DNA of 64,000 nucleotides from Clostridia bacterium (GTDB lineage: Bacteria > Bacillota > Clostridia > Oscillospirales > Acutalibacteraceae): the NCBI GenBank assembly GCA_017531385.1, contig JAFXLD010000002.1, positions 1 through 64,000 of the forward strand, read 5' to 3'. The notes beneath the pieces were generated by a model that searched no databases, had not been told where the DNA came from, and saw nothing but the letters and a program-made list of their open reading frames with translations. Made by a program: the position numbers and the translations under genes. This document shows, in pieces, positions 35,652 through 43,624 of this stretch (the stretch's first letter is position 1; each line of letters begins with the position of its first letter).

Positions 35652-35680
35652 TTGACAACTGCCAAAACTTTTGATATAAT
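35652..35680 (+). promoter_or_regulatory. Consensus SigA promoter of the Xer-like recombinase
   Basis: TTGACA (35652-35657), 17-base spacer, TATAAT (35675-35680), a perfect match to consensus. Its -35 box stands 13 bases from the -35 box of the divergent subtilase promoter. Confidence 0.85.
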
Positions 35681-35734
35681 TATACAAAATTAATATTTTG
35701 TATAAAATAGGAAAGTGAAACGGAGCAAAAAGCT

Positions 35735-36697
35735 ATGATTAACTATAAACCTGATTATGAGGCGTTACCGTCATTGGTATGTGATTATTTAAGATATATT
35801 GATGTTATAAAAAACAGATCGCAAAAAACTGTATTTGAATATTCAATCAATCTTCGAGAATTTATTACATATGTATTGATAGATAAAAAAATTTGCGAAG
35901 AAAAAAATTTAAATCTGAAATTATGTGATGTTGAATTTTTAAGAAACATATCACTTGATGATGCATATAAATATTTATCATATTGTAAAAACGAAAAAAA
36001 TAATAGTTCATCGACAAGAGCAAGAAAAGTTGTTGCAATCCGACAGTTTTTTAAATATTTATCTGATAATAAACAGTTGCTCGATAATAATCCGATGAAA
36101 GTGCTTGATTCACCAAAAACAAAAAAAGCTTTGCCCAAATATCTGACACTTGAGCAAAGTATTGATTTATTAGAATCTGTTGACGGAAAAAATAGAGAAC
36201 GTGACTATGCTATTTTGACAATTTTTCTCAATTGCGGTTTACGTCTGTCTGAGCTTGTTGCGCTTAATTACAATGACATTAAATCTGATAATTCCATGAG
36301 AGTCCTTGGTAAAGGTAATAAAGAAAGAATTATTTATTTGAACGATGCGTGTATACATGCTATAAACTCGTATATGAAAGTGCGACCGAAAGACGGAGTT
36401 ATTGACAAAAATGCCCTTTTTCTCAGTTCCAGACTAAAAAGAATCAGTCCAAAAACCGTTCAGTATATTGTAAAAACATTTCTCAAAAAATGCGGCTTAG
36501 ATGAATTAGGTATGTCAGTTCATAAATTAAGGCATACGGCAGCAACACTGATGTATCAGTATGGTGAGGCTGATGTGCTTGTCTTGAAAGATGTTCTTGG
36601 TCATGAAAATTTATCTACAACTGAGATATATACTCATATTGTCGATGAGCAGAAGAAGAAAGCTATTCAAAACAATCCGTTGGCAAAAATAAAATAA
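35735..36697 (+). CDS. Xer-like tyrosine recombinase
   Basis: A 320-residue tyrosine recombinase with an N-terminal SAM-like core-binding domain (about residues 10-115) and a catalytic domain holding all conserved residues: R170 (GLRLSELVAL), K193 (GKGNKER), H263 and R266 (HKLRHTAA), H290 (LGHENL), Y299 (EIYTHI). Length and pattern fit XerC/XerD/XerS chromosome-dimer resolvases more than phage integrases, and there are no mobile-element neighbours. Its convergent neighbour is spoIIM, which is also near xerD in Bacillus, supporting a Xer identity. I cannot tell XerC from XerD here. A CGGAGC site precedes the ATG. Confidence 0.88.
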   Translation: MINYKPDYEALPSLVCDYLRYIDVIKNRSQKTVFEYSINLREFITYVLIDKKICEEKNLNLKLCDVEFLRNISLDDAYKYLSYCKNEKNNSSSTRARKVVAIRQFFKYLSDNKQLLDNNPMKVLDSPKTKKALPKYLTLEQSIDLLESVDGKNRERDYAILTIFLNCGLRLSELVALNYNDIKSDNSMRVLGKGNKERIIYLNDACIHAINSYMKVRPKDGVIDKNALFLSSRLKRISPKTVQYIVKTFLKKCGLDELGMSVHKLRHTAATLMYQYGEADVLVLKDVLGHENLSTTEIYTHIVDEQKKKAIQNNPLAKIK

Positions 36698-36702
36698 GGA
36701 AA

Positions 36703-37329
36703 TTAAAATACAAACATAAATTCAAAAGCTTTGGCTAAAACACTGTCAATTATTGACGCAATGATGCAGATTGCTGTTATTAAAGTGCTTTTTTTCAGAT
36801 AATTTTTGACTATGTTTTCATCCGGCTGTTTTTTTGACAGTGTAACAGCTAAGATATCTGCTGACATAAATGCCGAGTTGTTGCATGCAAGTAATATTGC
36901 AGTATTTGATATAACAGCTCCGGGAAGTACAGTAATTAAATAATAACCAATACCACTCATAGAAAACTCTGAAAATAAAAAACCGGAAAAAAAACCGAAT
37001 CCCAATCCTTTTATTAATATAATAAAAACCGTTAATGGGATTCCGACACAGCTGAGGCCTGCAAAATTTATTAATAATATGAAAAACAAATTAACAGATA
37101 CTGAATTAAAAAAAACGGTATATATCTTTTCATCTGATCTCATGATTATATAACTGTTGAAAATATCTGAATAATCGCCTATGTAATCAGAAGTATTTTT
37201 AAGAGTTCCGGATCCTATTATCATTGCGGCAGCAAACAGAGCAAGAGTTATTATCATCCCTTTGACTTCCCTGTCAGATTCGTTTCGTAAACTATTGATT
37301 TTTTTGAAATTTATGGCTTTGATAGTCAT
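36703..37329 (-). CDS. spoIIM: Stage II sporulation protein M
   Basis: A 208-residue polytopic protein of the SpoIIM/DUF95 family: five to six hydrophobic helices and the central GIPLTVFIILIKGLGFGFFSG and ITVLPGAVISNTAILLAC stretches. SpoIIM with SpoIID and SpoIIP drives septal peptidoglycan remodelling and engulfment. It is the last gene of the queA-tgt-yajC-TIGR04086-spoIIM series. A GGAGTG site precedes the ATG. Its stop is five bases from that of the convergent recombinase gene, without an obvious terminator between. Confidence 0.9.
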   Translation of the reverse strand: MTIKAINFKKINSLRNESDREVKGMIITLALFAAAMIIGSGTLKNTSDYIGDYSDIFNSYIIMRSDEKIYTVFFNSVSVNLFFILLINFAGLSCVGIPLTVFIILIKGLGFGFFSGFLFSEFSMSGIGYYLITVLPGAVISNTAILLACNNSAFMSADILAVTLSKKQPDENIVKNYLKKSTLITAICIIASIIDSVLAKAFEFMFVF

Positions 37330-37347
37330 TATTTTTCACTCCGTATT

Positions 37348-37755
37348 TTATTTTTTCTTTACATAAATAGCGATTATACAGCCAAGAAAACCGGCTACGA
37401 TAACAACAGGAAAAAGAAGATATATAAAATTAGAAAGTGACACGTTGTTAAAACACAATAAAACTAAAAACTCAATAATTGCCAATATTGCTGATACAAA
37501 CATTCCCGAAAACAGAAGTTTTGATGTTTGTAAGAAACATGAAAATACGGATCCGAAAATTGCGGATATTCCTGACGAAAGTAAAACAAAAGCAAATAAA
37601 TATTCCGTTGGTATTGAAATGTTGATAATTATAAATGATGAGATTGTTAAAATGACAATAAATGTAAATAAACCTGCAAATATTGCTGTTATGAATTTTT
37701 TTAAAATACTGCTCTCCTTCTTGATTTTTTTTGTAATCGTATCTGAATAAGACAT
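37348..37755 (-). CDS. TIGR04086-family membrane protein (YrzE-like)
   Basis: A 135-residue protein with four predicted transmembrane helices, a charged Lys-rich N-terminus and a C-terminal YVKKK. It matches the small TIGR04086 family that accompanies yajC in Firmicutes; its function is unknown. The ribosome binding site GGAGGG lies inside a terminator-like hairpin (37762-37795), 8 bases from the ATG, so translation may depend on unfolding of that hairpin. It lies between yajC and spoIIM. Confidence 0.85.
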   Translation of the reverse strand: MSYSDTITKKIKKESSILKKFITAIFAGLFTFIVILTISSFIIINISIPTEYLFAFVLLSSGISAIFGSVFSCFLQTSKLLFSGMFVSAILAIIEFLVLLCFNNVSLSNFIYLLFPVVIVAGFLGCIIAIYVKKK

Positions 37756-37795
37756 AAAAAAATCCCTCCATATCTGTTAAAAGATATGAAGGGAT
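37756..37795 (-). terminator. Terminator-like hairpin overlapping a ribosome binding site
   Basis: Between yajC and the TIGR04086 gene on the minus strand. A 13-bp stem (37783-37795 with 37762-37774; one G-U pair) around an 8-base loop is followed by a U-run ending directly before the ATG at 37755. The 3' arm contains GGAGGG, which is exactly the ribosome binding site of that ATG. The same element therefore could end the yajC transcript and, when read through, hide the next gene's ribosome site. Confidence 0.75.
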
Positions 37796-37825
37796 AATAT
37801 TTTTTATTACAAGAAAAATTAACGA

Positions 37826-38239
37826 TTATTCTTCGTCTTCAGATTTCTTTGAACGTCTGCCTTTGGCTTTTTCTGCTTTTTCAGCTTCTTTTGCAGCAGC
37901 CTGAGCAGCTCTTTCAGCCTGAAGTCTGTCTTCTGCTGTATTATTTGTCTGTATAGCCCAACGAGCAAATTTTATCTTGTTTCTGTCTGCACCTGTTTCA
38001 ATTACAAGTGAGTCTTCTTTTACAGTAACAACTCTGCCGCAGATACCGCCGATTGTAGTGATTTCATCACCAATCTGGATAGCATCACGCATTTCCTGTT
38101 CTTCTTTCTGCTTTTTCTTCTGGGGTCTGATCATAAGGAAATACATAGCACCGAAAAGTCCGGCCATCATAAGAATCATTGTCCATGAATTTCCCTGTGC
38201 AGGAGTTGCAGCTTCAAGAAGTTTTAATGTAAAGTCCAT
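37826..38239 (-). CDS. yajC: Preprotein translocase accessory subunit YajC
   Basis: A 137-residue YajC with one N-terminal transmembrane helix (about residues 18-38; WTMILMMAGLFGAMYFLMIRP) followed by QKKKQKEEQEMRDAIQIGDEITTIGGICGRVV, the conserved cytoplasmic domain, and a C-terminal tail dominated by Ala, Glu and Lys. It associates with SecDF and YidC in the Sec system. It has its own promoter and a CGGAGGA site. The tail is longer than in E. coli YajC (110 residues). Confidence 0.95.
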   Translation of the reverse strand: MDFTLKLLEAATPAQGNSWTMILMMAGLFGAMYFLMIRPQKKKQKEEQEMRDAIQIGDEITTIGGICGRVVTVKEDSLVIETGADRNKIKFARWAIQTNNTAEDRLQAERAAQAAAKEAEKAEKAKGRRSKKSEDEE

Positions 38240-38272
38240 TTTAAGTCCTCCGATTTAACAATATTGAGTAAT

Positions 38273-38301
38273 ATTATAGTACATTTATTTCATAATTGCA
38301 A
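38273..38301 (-). promoter_or_regulatory. Internal SigA-type promoter of yajC
   Basis: On the minus strand TTGCAA (38296-38301), 17-base spacer, TATAAT (38273-38278), about 34 bases upstream of the yajC ATG. Confidence 0.65.
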
Positions 38302-38307
38302 GTAAAA

Positions 38308-38329
38308 AAAAGAATTATTTTATTCTTTT
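38308..38329 (-). terminator. Weak AT-rich terminator overlapping the end of tgt
   Basis: An 8-bp stem of A-T pairs with one G-C pair (38308-38315 with 38322-38329), followed on the minus strand by a T-run; it overlaps the tgt stop codon. Low stability suggests partial termination at most. Confidence 0.35.
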
Positions 38330-39448
38330 ATCAAGCAAATCAACATATTTTGAATAAAACTCATCAAAAGTATCATTTTTAAGGTTTTCTCTGATTTTTT
38401 CCATAAGCTTATTATAGAAATATAGATTGTGTGTTACGGCAAGTCTTAATGCAAGAACTTCTTTTGCTTTAAAAAGATGCCTGAGATAACCCTTTGAATA
38501 ATTTCGGCAAACAGGACAATCACATTCTTCATCAATTGGTGTATTATCTCTTTCATATTTTGCATTATTGAGATTGATTATGCCGTGCCATGTGAAAAGA
38601 TGTCCGTGACGGGCATTACGGCTTGGCATTACGCAGTCAAAAAGATCAACTCCCCTTCTGACAGCTTCAAGAATGTTCCCCGGTGTGCCAACCCCCATAA
38701 GATATCTGATTTTATCTTTCGGCATATACGGCTCAACAGCAGAAATTATGCGGTACATATCTTCTTTGGGCTCACCGACAGCAAGCCCACCGATTGCATA
38801 ACCGTCAAGATCAAGTTCTGCAATTTCTTTCATGTGCTCAATACGAAGATCATCAAATGTGCTGCCCTGATTGATGCCAAACAGAAGCTGATTTTTATTG
38901 ATAGTTTCCGGCAAGGAATTAAGTCGTTGCATCTCGTTTTTACATCTTATGAGCCATCTTGTTGTTCTTGCACAGGAGTTTTTAGCATATTCATATGTAG
39001 CAGGATTTTCAACACATTCATCAAAAGCCATAGCGATTGTAGATGCGAGATGAGACTGAATCTGCATACTTTCTTCAGGACCCATAAAAATGTGTCGTCC
39101 GTCAACGTGTGACTGAAAATATACGCCTTCTTCCTTTATTTTTCGCAGTGAAGAAAGAGAAAAAACCTGAAATCCGCCACTATCAGTCAGAATAGGTCCG
39201 TTCCATCCCGTAAACTTATGAAGACCTCCCATTTCATAAACAACATCGTCACCTGGACGCACATGAAGATGATATGTATTACAAAGCATCACCTGACAAT
39301 TAATATTCTCAAGATCAAATGCCGAAAGTCCGCCTTTTATTGCGGCACAGGTGGCAACATTCATAAATCCGGGAGTTTTTATCGTTCCGTGAACGGTTTT
39401 AAACTCACCTAATCTTGCAGTTCCGTTATTTTTAATCAACTTATACAT
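38315..39448 (-). CDS. tgt: Queuine tRNA-ribosyltransferase
   Basis: A 377-residue Tgt, which exchanges guanine-34 of GU(N)-anticodon tRNAs for preQ1. The catalytic aspartates are in TDSGGFQVFSL and FDCVMPSRNARHG. The zinc site is CDCPVC with a downstream His (near residues 309-340), and GGLAVGEPKEDMY is a further conserved block. Length equals the family norm. AGAGGT precedes the ATG. It follows queA by 10 bases, forming the queuosine pair typical of bacteria. Confidence 0.97.
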   Translation of the reverse strand: MYKLIKNNGTARLGEFKTVHGTIKTPGFMNVATCAAIKGGLSAFDLENINCQVMLCNTYHLHVRPGDDVVYEMGGLHKFTGWNGPILTDSGGFQVFSLSSLRKIKEEGVYFQSHVDGRHIFMGPEESMQIQSHLASTIAMAFDECVENPATYEYAKNSCARTTRWLIRCKNEMQRLNSLPETINKNQLLFGINQGSTFDDLRIEHMKEIAELDLDGYAIGGLAVGEPKEDMYRIISAVEPYMPKDKIRYLMGVGTPGNILEAVRRGVDLFDCVMPSRNARHGHLFTWHGIINLNNAKYERDNTPIDEECDCPVCRNYSKGYLRHLFKAKEVLALRLAVTHNLYFYNKLMEKIRENLKNDTFDEFYSKYVDLLDKRIK

Positions 39449-39458
39449 AAAAGACCTC

Positions 39459-40484
39459 TTAAATAATTATCATTGAATCTCCGAAGCTGAAAAATCTGTA
39501 TTTTTCAGTAATTGCTGTATTGTATGCATTCAGAACATTTTCTCTTCCCGCAAAAGCAGAAACAAGCATAATGAGTGTGCTTTCAGGAAGATGGAAATTA
39601 GTGACAAGTCCGTCAATACATCTAAACTTGTAACCGGGATAAATAAATATATTTGTAGAAGCATCACATTCTGAAAGATTTCCGTTTTCATCAGATGCAG
39701 ATTCAAGCGTACGACATGAAGTTGTACCGACAGCGATGATTCTTCCACCGTTTTCCTTTGTCTTATTAATCTTTACTGCTGTTTCAGCAGGGACATAATA
39801 ATGCTCAGAGTGCATTTCGTGATCTTCGATATTTTCAACCTTTACAGGTCTGAAAGTACCGATACCTACATGTAATGTTACATATGCAACAGTTACACCT
39901 TTTTCTTCAATTTTCTTTAAAAGTTCAGGTGTAAAATGAAGACCGGCAGTCGGTGCAGCGGCAGAACCGAGCTCTTTTGCATAAACAGTCTGATATCTTT
40001 CTCTGTCCTTGAGCTCATGGGTAATGTAGTGAGGCAACGGCATTTCACCGATTCTGTCAAGAACTTCGTAAATATTTGAAGCTTCATAAAAAAATTTTGC
40101 AACTCTGTTTCCGTTTTCAAGAACTTCAAGAACTTCAGCTTTAAGAATTCCGTCACCGAAACTGAAAGTGTCACCTGTTCGGGCTTTTCTGCCGGGACCT
40201 GTTATGCATTCCCATTTGTCGTCACCGAGATTATTAAGCATCAGAAATTCAACCCTTGCACCGGTTGGTTTGATACCGTATAATCTTGCAGGGATAACTT
40301 TTGTATTATTAAGAACAAGGCAATCACCTTGCTTAAAATAATCAAGCACATCATAAAAATTCCTATGTTCAATATCACCCGAAAAACGGTCAAGATGAAG
40401 TAATTTTGATTTATCTCTGTCCGGAATGGGGTCTTGTGCTATCAATTCTTTAGGTAAATCGAAATAAAATTGAGATTTTTTCAT
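39459..40484 (-). CDS. queA: S-adenosylmethionine:tRNA ribosyltransferase-isomerase
   Basis: A 341-residue QueA that adds an epoxy-cyclopentane ring from SAM to preQ1-tRNA. Signature blocks are [24 protein letters not shown] near the N-terminus, [17 protein letters not shown], and [18 protein letters not shown] near the C-terminus. Length fits the family. The ribosome site is weak (GGTG). It heads the queA-tgt group on the minus strand, divergent from asd. No queuosine riboswitch was recognised in the short upstream region. Confidence 0.97.
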   Translation of the reverse strand: MKKSQFYFDLPKELIAQDPIPDRDKSKLLHLDRFSGDIEHRNFYDVLDYFKQGDCLVLNNTKVIPARLYGIKPTGARVEFLMLNNLGDDKWECITGPGRKARTGDTFSFGDGILKAEVLEVLENGNRVAKFFYEASNIYEVLDRIGEMPLPHYITHELKDRERYQTVYAKELGSAAAPTAGLHFTPELLKKIEEKGVTVAYVTLHVGIGTFRPVKVENIEDHEMHSEHYYVPAETAVKINKTKENGGRIIAVGTTSCRTLESASDENGNLSECDASTNIFIYPGYKFRCIDGLVTNFHLPESTLIMLVSAFAGRENVLNAYNTAITEKYRFFSFGDSMIII

Positions 40485-40522
40485 TAAAATTGCACCAATT
40501 TTCTAAAATTCTTTTATTTAAG

Positions 40523-40585
40523 TTGACACTTTAAGTTAATAGTGATAATATAATATATATTATATTGTGTATAAGTTATTTGCAA
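40523..40585. promoter_or_regulatory. Divergent promoter region between queA and asd
   Basis: For asd (plus): TTGACA (40523-40528), 17-base spacer, TAATAT (40546-40551). For queA (minus): TTGCAA (40580-40585), 17-base spacer, TAATAT (40557-40562). The -10 regions face one another across an almost pure AT stretch, so the two promoters may compete. Confidence 0.45.
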
Positions 40586-40657
40586 AACACATTATATTGC
40601 AAAATCGACACAATTACAATAGTAAAATGAAATTTCTTTTATACGGAGGAAAAATTG

Positions 40658-41749
40658 ATGAAGAAATATAAAGTTGGTATTATCGGTGCCACAGGCATGG
40701 TAGGTCAGAGATTTGTTACACTTCTCGCAGACCACCCCTGGTACGATATTGAAGTTCTTGCTGCAAGTCCACGTTCAGCAGGTAAGACTTATGAAGAAGC
40801 TCTCGGCGGCAGATGGGTAATGAAGGCGGAACTTCCCGAAAACCTCAAGTCAAAGATTATTCTTGATGCAACTGCAGATATTGAAAAAATCGCAGGTCTT
40901 GTTGACTTCGTTTTCTGTGCAGTTGATATGAAGAAGGACGAAATCAAGGCTCTTGAAGAAGCTTATGCAAAAGCTGAGTGTCCCGTTGTTTCAAACAACT
41001 CTGCACACAGATTTACTGATGATGTTCCTATGATTATTCCCGAAATCAATAATAATCATCTTGAAATTATCGAATCTCAGAAAAAGAGACTCGGCACAAA
41101 GCGAGGATTTATTGCAGTTAAATCAAACTGCTCACTTCAGAGCTATGTTCCCGCTCTTTATCCTCTTGATGAAAAGTTCGGTGTAAAAGATGTTCTTGTT
41201 TGTACATATCAGGCAATTTCAGGTGCAGGTAAGACATTTGACAGATGGCCCGAAATGGTTGACAATGTAATTCCTTACATCGGCGGCGAAGAAGAAAAGA
41301 GTGAAAAAGAACCTCTTAAAATCTGGGGTACAATTGAAAACGGTAAAATCGTTCCCGCTTCAAAGCCCTACTTCACAGCACAGTGTCTGAGAGTTCCTGT
41401 TTCAGACGGTCACATGGCTGCTTGCTTTGTACGTTTTGAGAAGAAGCCCACAAAGGAAGAAATTCTCGAAGTATGGCAGAACTTCAAGGGCAGACCTCAG
41501 GAACTTGAACTTCCTCACGCACCCAAGCAGTTCCTCAATTACTATACAGAAGATAATATGCCTCAGACAAAAATCAACAGAGAGCTTGAAGGCGGTATGG
41601 CTATTTCAACAGGCCGTCTGAGAGAAGATACTCAGTATGATTACAAGTTTGTATGTATTTCACACAACACTCTCAGAGGTGCAGCAGGTGGTGCAGTTCT
41701 TCTTGCTGAACTTCTTTGCGCAGAAGGTTACATTGAACCCAAGTGCTGA
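40658..41749 (+). CDS. asd: Aspartate-semialdehyde dehydrogenase
   Basis: A 363-residue ASADH of the archaeal/fungal-like type, reducing aspartyl phosphate to the semialdehyde. The NADP-binding loop is GIIGATGMVGQRF (about residues 7-19), and the catalytic cysteine is C158 in KSNCSLQ. YQAISGAGKTFD and a conserved His-containing DGHMAACFVRFE block follow. ATG 40658 is chosen because GGAGGA stands 7 bases upstream; TTG 40655 is less likely. It begins the asd-dapA-dapB cluster for lysine and diaminopimelate. Codon use is that of a highly expressed gene (many TTC, CTT, GTT). Confidence 0.96.
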   Translation: MKKYKVGIIGATGMVGQRFVTLLADHPWYDIEVLAASPRSAGKTYEEALGGRWVMKAELPENLKSKIILDATADIEKIAGLVDFVFCAVDMKKDEIKALEEAYAKAECPVVSNNSAHRFTDDVPMIIPEINNNHLEIIESQKKRLGTKRGFIAVKSNCSLQSYVPALYPLDEKFGVKDVLVCTYQAISGAGKTFDRWPEMVDNVIPYIGGEEEKSEKEPLKIWGTIENGKIVPASKPYFTAQCLRVPVSDGHMAACFVRFEKKPTKEEILEVWQNFKGRPQELELPHAPKQFLNYYTEDNMPQTKINRELEGGMAISTGRLREDTQYDYKFVCISHNTLRGAAGGAVLLAELLCAEGYIEPKC

Positions 41750-41774
41750 TATTTCATAAAAGGAGATTCTCTAT

Positions 41775-42671
41775 ATGAAAAAGAAAGTTATTTTTGAAGG
41801 CTCTGCTATTGCGATTATCACTCCTTTTACAGATGACCTCAAGAAAATTGATTTTGACACTTTTGAAAAAATCATAAATGACCAGATCGACAACGGCACC
41901 GATGCTATTGTTGTCTGCGGCACAACAGGCGAAGGCTCAACCCTTTCTCATGCTGAACATACAGAAGCTATCAGATTCTGTGTTGATGTTGTAAATAAGA
42001 GAGTTCCCGTTATTGCAGGTACAGGTTCAAATGACACATTCTATGCTGTTGAACTTTCAAACGAAGCTGAAAAGTATGGCGTTGACGGTCTTCTTATGGT
42101 AACACCTTACTATAACAAGACTTCTCAGTCAGGTCTTATCGAACATTATAATTATATTGCAGACAGAGTTTCTGCTCCTATTATCCTTTATAATGTTCCG
42201 AGCAGAACAGGTATGTCAATCAAGCCCGAAACATATGTTGAGCTTGCAAAACATGAAAGAATCGTTGCAACAAAGGAAGCTTGCGGTGATATTTCTCTTA
42301 TTCAGCAGACAGCAGCTCTTTGCGGTGACAGCCTTACAATTTATTCAGGTAATGATGATCAGATTCTTCCCGTCATGGCTCTTGGCGGTAAGGGTGTTAT
42401 CTCAGTGCTTTCACATGTTGCACCACGAGTTGCTCATGATATTGCAAGAAAATATCTTGACGGCGATGTTATCGGTTCAAGAGATCTTCAGCTTAAATAT
42501 CTTGACCTTTGCAATGCTCTTTTCTGTGATGTTAACCCTATTCCTGTAAAAGAAGCTATGAATATGTGTGGCTGGAATGTAGGCAGATGCAGAATGCCTC
42601 TCGGTCAGATGAACGATGCAACAAAAGCAGTGCTTTACAATGCACTTGCAAAGCACGGTCTTGCAAAATAA
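41775..42671 (+). CDS. dapA: 4-hydroxy-tetrahydrodipicolinate synthase
   Basis: A 298-residue DapA TIM barrel condensing pyruvate with aspartate semialdehyde. The Schiff-base lysine is K167 (VATKEACGD) and the catalytic tyrosine Y139 (LYNVPSRTG). The substrate loop GTTGEGSTLSHAEH (residues 49-62) is complete. AAGGAGA precedes the ATG. The next gene, dapB, is 53 bases downstream past a hairpin. In spore formers the DapA-DapB product also leads to dipicolinic acid. Confidence 0.97.
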   Translation: MKKKVIFEGSAIAIITPFTDDLKKIDFDTFEKIINDQIDNGTDAIVVCGTTGEGSTLSHAEHTEAIRFCVDVVNKRVPVIAGTGSNDTFYAVELSNEAEKYGVDGLLMVTPYYNKTSQSGLIEHYNYIADRVSAPIILYNVPSRTGMSIKPETYVELAKHERIVATKEACGDISLIQQTAALCGDSLTIYSGNDDQILPVMALGGKGVISVLSHVAPRVAHDIARKYLDGDVIGSRDLQLKYLDLCNALFCDVNPIPVKEAMNMCGWNVGRCRMPLGQMNDATKAVLYNALAKHGLAK

Positions 42672-42679
42672 AAATTAAG

Positions 42680-42701
42680 GTCGGGTTTTATACCCGACTT
42701 T
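42680..42701 (+). terminator. Hairpin between dapA and dapB
   Basis: Stem GTCGGGT/ACCCGAC (42680-42686 with 42692-42698), 5-base loop, then TTTG. The T-run is short, so partial termination (lowering dapB relative to dapA) or mRNA processing are both possible. Confidence 0.6.
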
Positions 42702-42724
42702 GTTATATAAAGGAAGTTATAATA

Positions 42725-43480
42725 ATGACAAAAGTTATATTAAGCGGTTGCTCTGGTAAAATGGGAAATGCCGTTACAATGGCAGTAAAAAACAGAGATG
42801 ATGTAAAAATCGTTGCAGGTGTGGATATATTTGAAAATGATTCACTTCCCTATCCTGTTTTTTCATCATTTTCAGAAGTTCCCTGTGAAGCAGATGTAAT
42901 TATCGATTTCTCAAATCCCTCTGCTCTTTCAGATATACTTGAATTTTCTGAATCAAAAAAAATTCCTGCTGTTCTCTGTGCAACAGGTTATACTGCAGAA
43001 CAGAACAAAATGATTGAAGATGCTTCCGGCCAAATTGCAATGTTCCGTTCAGGTAATATGTCACTCGGCATCAATCTTATCTCTGAACTTGCAAAAACAG
43101 CAGCAAAGATTCTCGGCGATTCATTTGATGTTGAAATTGTTGAAGCGCATCACAATCTCAAGCTCGATGCTCCCAGCGGAACTGCACTTATGCTTGAAAA
43201 AGCAGTTGAAGAGGGACTTGATTATGAGCCTGAGCTTGTATATGACAGACATGACCGTTCTCAGAAGCGTGATAAGCACGAAATCGGAATGCACTCAATC
43301 AGAGGCGGCACGATCGTCGGTGAACATGAAGTGATTTTTGCAGGTAATGATGAAATCATCAAAATAAGCCACACGGCGCTCTCTAAGAATGTTTTTGCTG
43401 TGGGGGCAGTCAATGCCGCAATCTATATGAAAGACAAGACAACAGGCATGTATAACATGTCAGATGTAATTAACGGATAA
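42725..43480 (+). CDS. dapB: 4-hydroxy-tetrahydrodipicolinate reductase
   Basis: A 251-residue DapB, NAD(P)H-dependent. The Rossmann start is ILSGCSGKMGNAV (about residues 5-17); DFSNPSAL and CATGYTAEQ follow. The catalytic histidine pair and lysine lie in EAHHNLKLDAPSGTAL. HEIGMHSIRGGTIVGEHEV is another family block. ATG 42725 with AAAGGAAG upstream is used; a long in-frame extension starting in dapA is not convincing. It ends with the terminator at 43487. Confidence 0.96.
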   Translation: MTKVILSGCSGKMGNAVTMAVKNRDDVKIVAGVDIFENDSLPYPVFSSFSEVPCEADVIIDFSNPSALSDILEFSESKKIPAVLCATGYTAEQNKMIEDASGQIAMFRSGNMSLGINLISELAKTAAKILGDSFDVEIVEAHHNLKLDAPSGTALMLEKAVEEGLDYEPELVYDRHDRSQKRDKHEIGMHSIRGGTIVGEHEVIFAGNDEIIKISHTALSKNVFAVGAVNAAIYMKDKTTGMYNMSDVING

Positions 43481-43486
43481 TTTTTC

Positions 43487-43515
43487 AAAACTGTCTCTTT
43501 ATGAGGCAGTTTTTT
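43487..43515 (+). terminator. Intrinsic terminator after dapB
   Basis: Stem AAAACTGTCTC/GAGGCAGTTTT (43487-43497 with 43503-43513), 5-base loop, one G-T pair, T-run on the 3' side. Confidence 0.8.
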
Positions 43516-43551
43516 CACTATCATAGTTAAAAAATATCAATTTATGAGTAG

Positions 43552-43580
43552 TTGAATTGTTTTGTAATTCAATTTATAAT
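43552..43580 (+). promoter_or_regulatory. Promoter with overlapping palindrome, candidate XRE operator
   Basis: Promoter TTGAAT (43552-43557), 17-base spacer, TATAAT (43575-43580). A perfect inverted repeat TTGAATT (43552-43558) with AATTCAA (43566-43572) covers the -35 box and spacer. The gene it drives is itself an XRE-type DNA-binding protein, so autorepression by blocking RNA polymerase is a simple reading. Confidence 0.6.
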
Positions 43581-43624
43581 CATAATCAGAAGTGCGCTCT
43601 TCAATATACTACGGAGATGATTAT

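Noticed and set aside
35735..36697. Reading the tyrosine recombinase as a phage or transposon integrase
   Set aside because: There are no phage genes, attachment-site repeats or cargo nearby. The size, complete catalytic set and neighbouring spoIIM fit Xer housekeeping.
38585..39112. A 175-codon plus-strand frame antisense to tgt
   Set aside because: It lies entirely inside tgt, whose reading frame and motifs are certain, and no homology or ribosome site was seen.
42566..42724. In-frame N-terminal extension of dapB into dapA
   Set aside because: It crosses the dapA coding region and the 42680 hairpin, and the true DapB N-terminus (ILSGCSGKMG) begins after ATG 42725.
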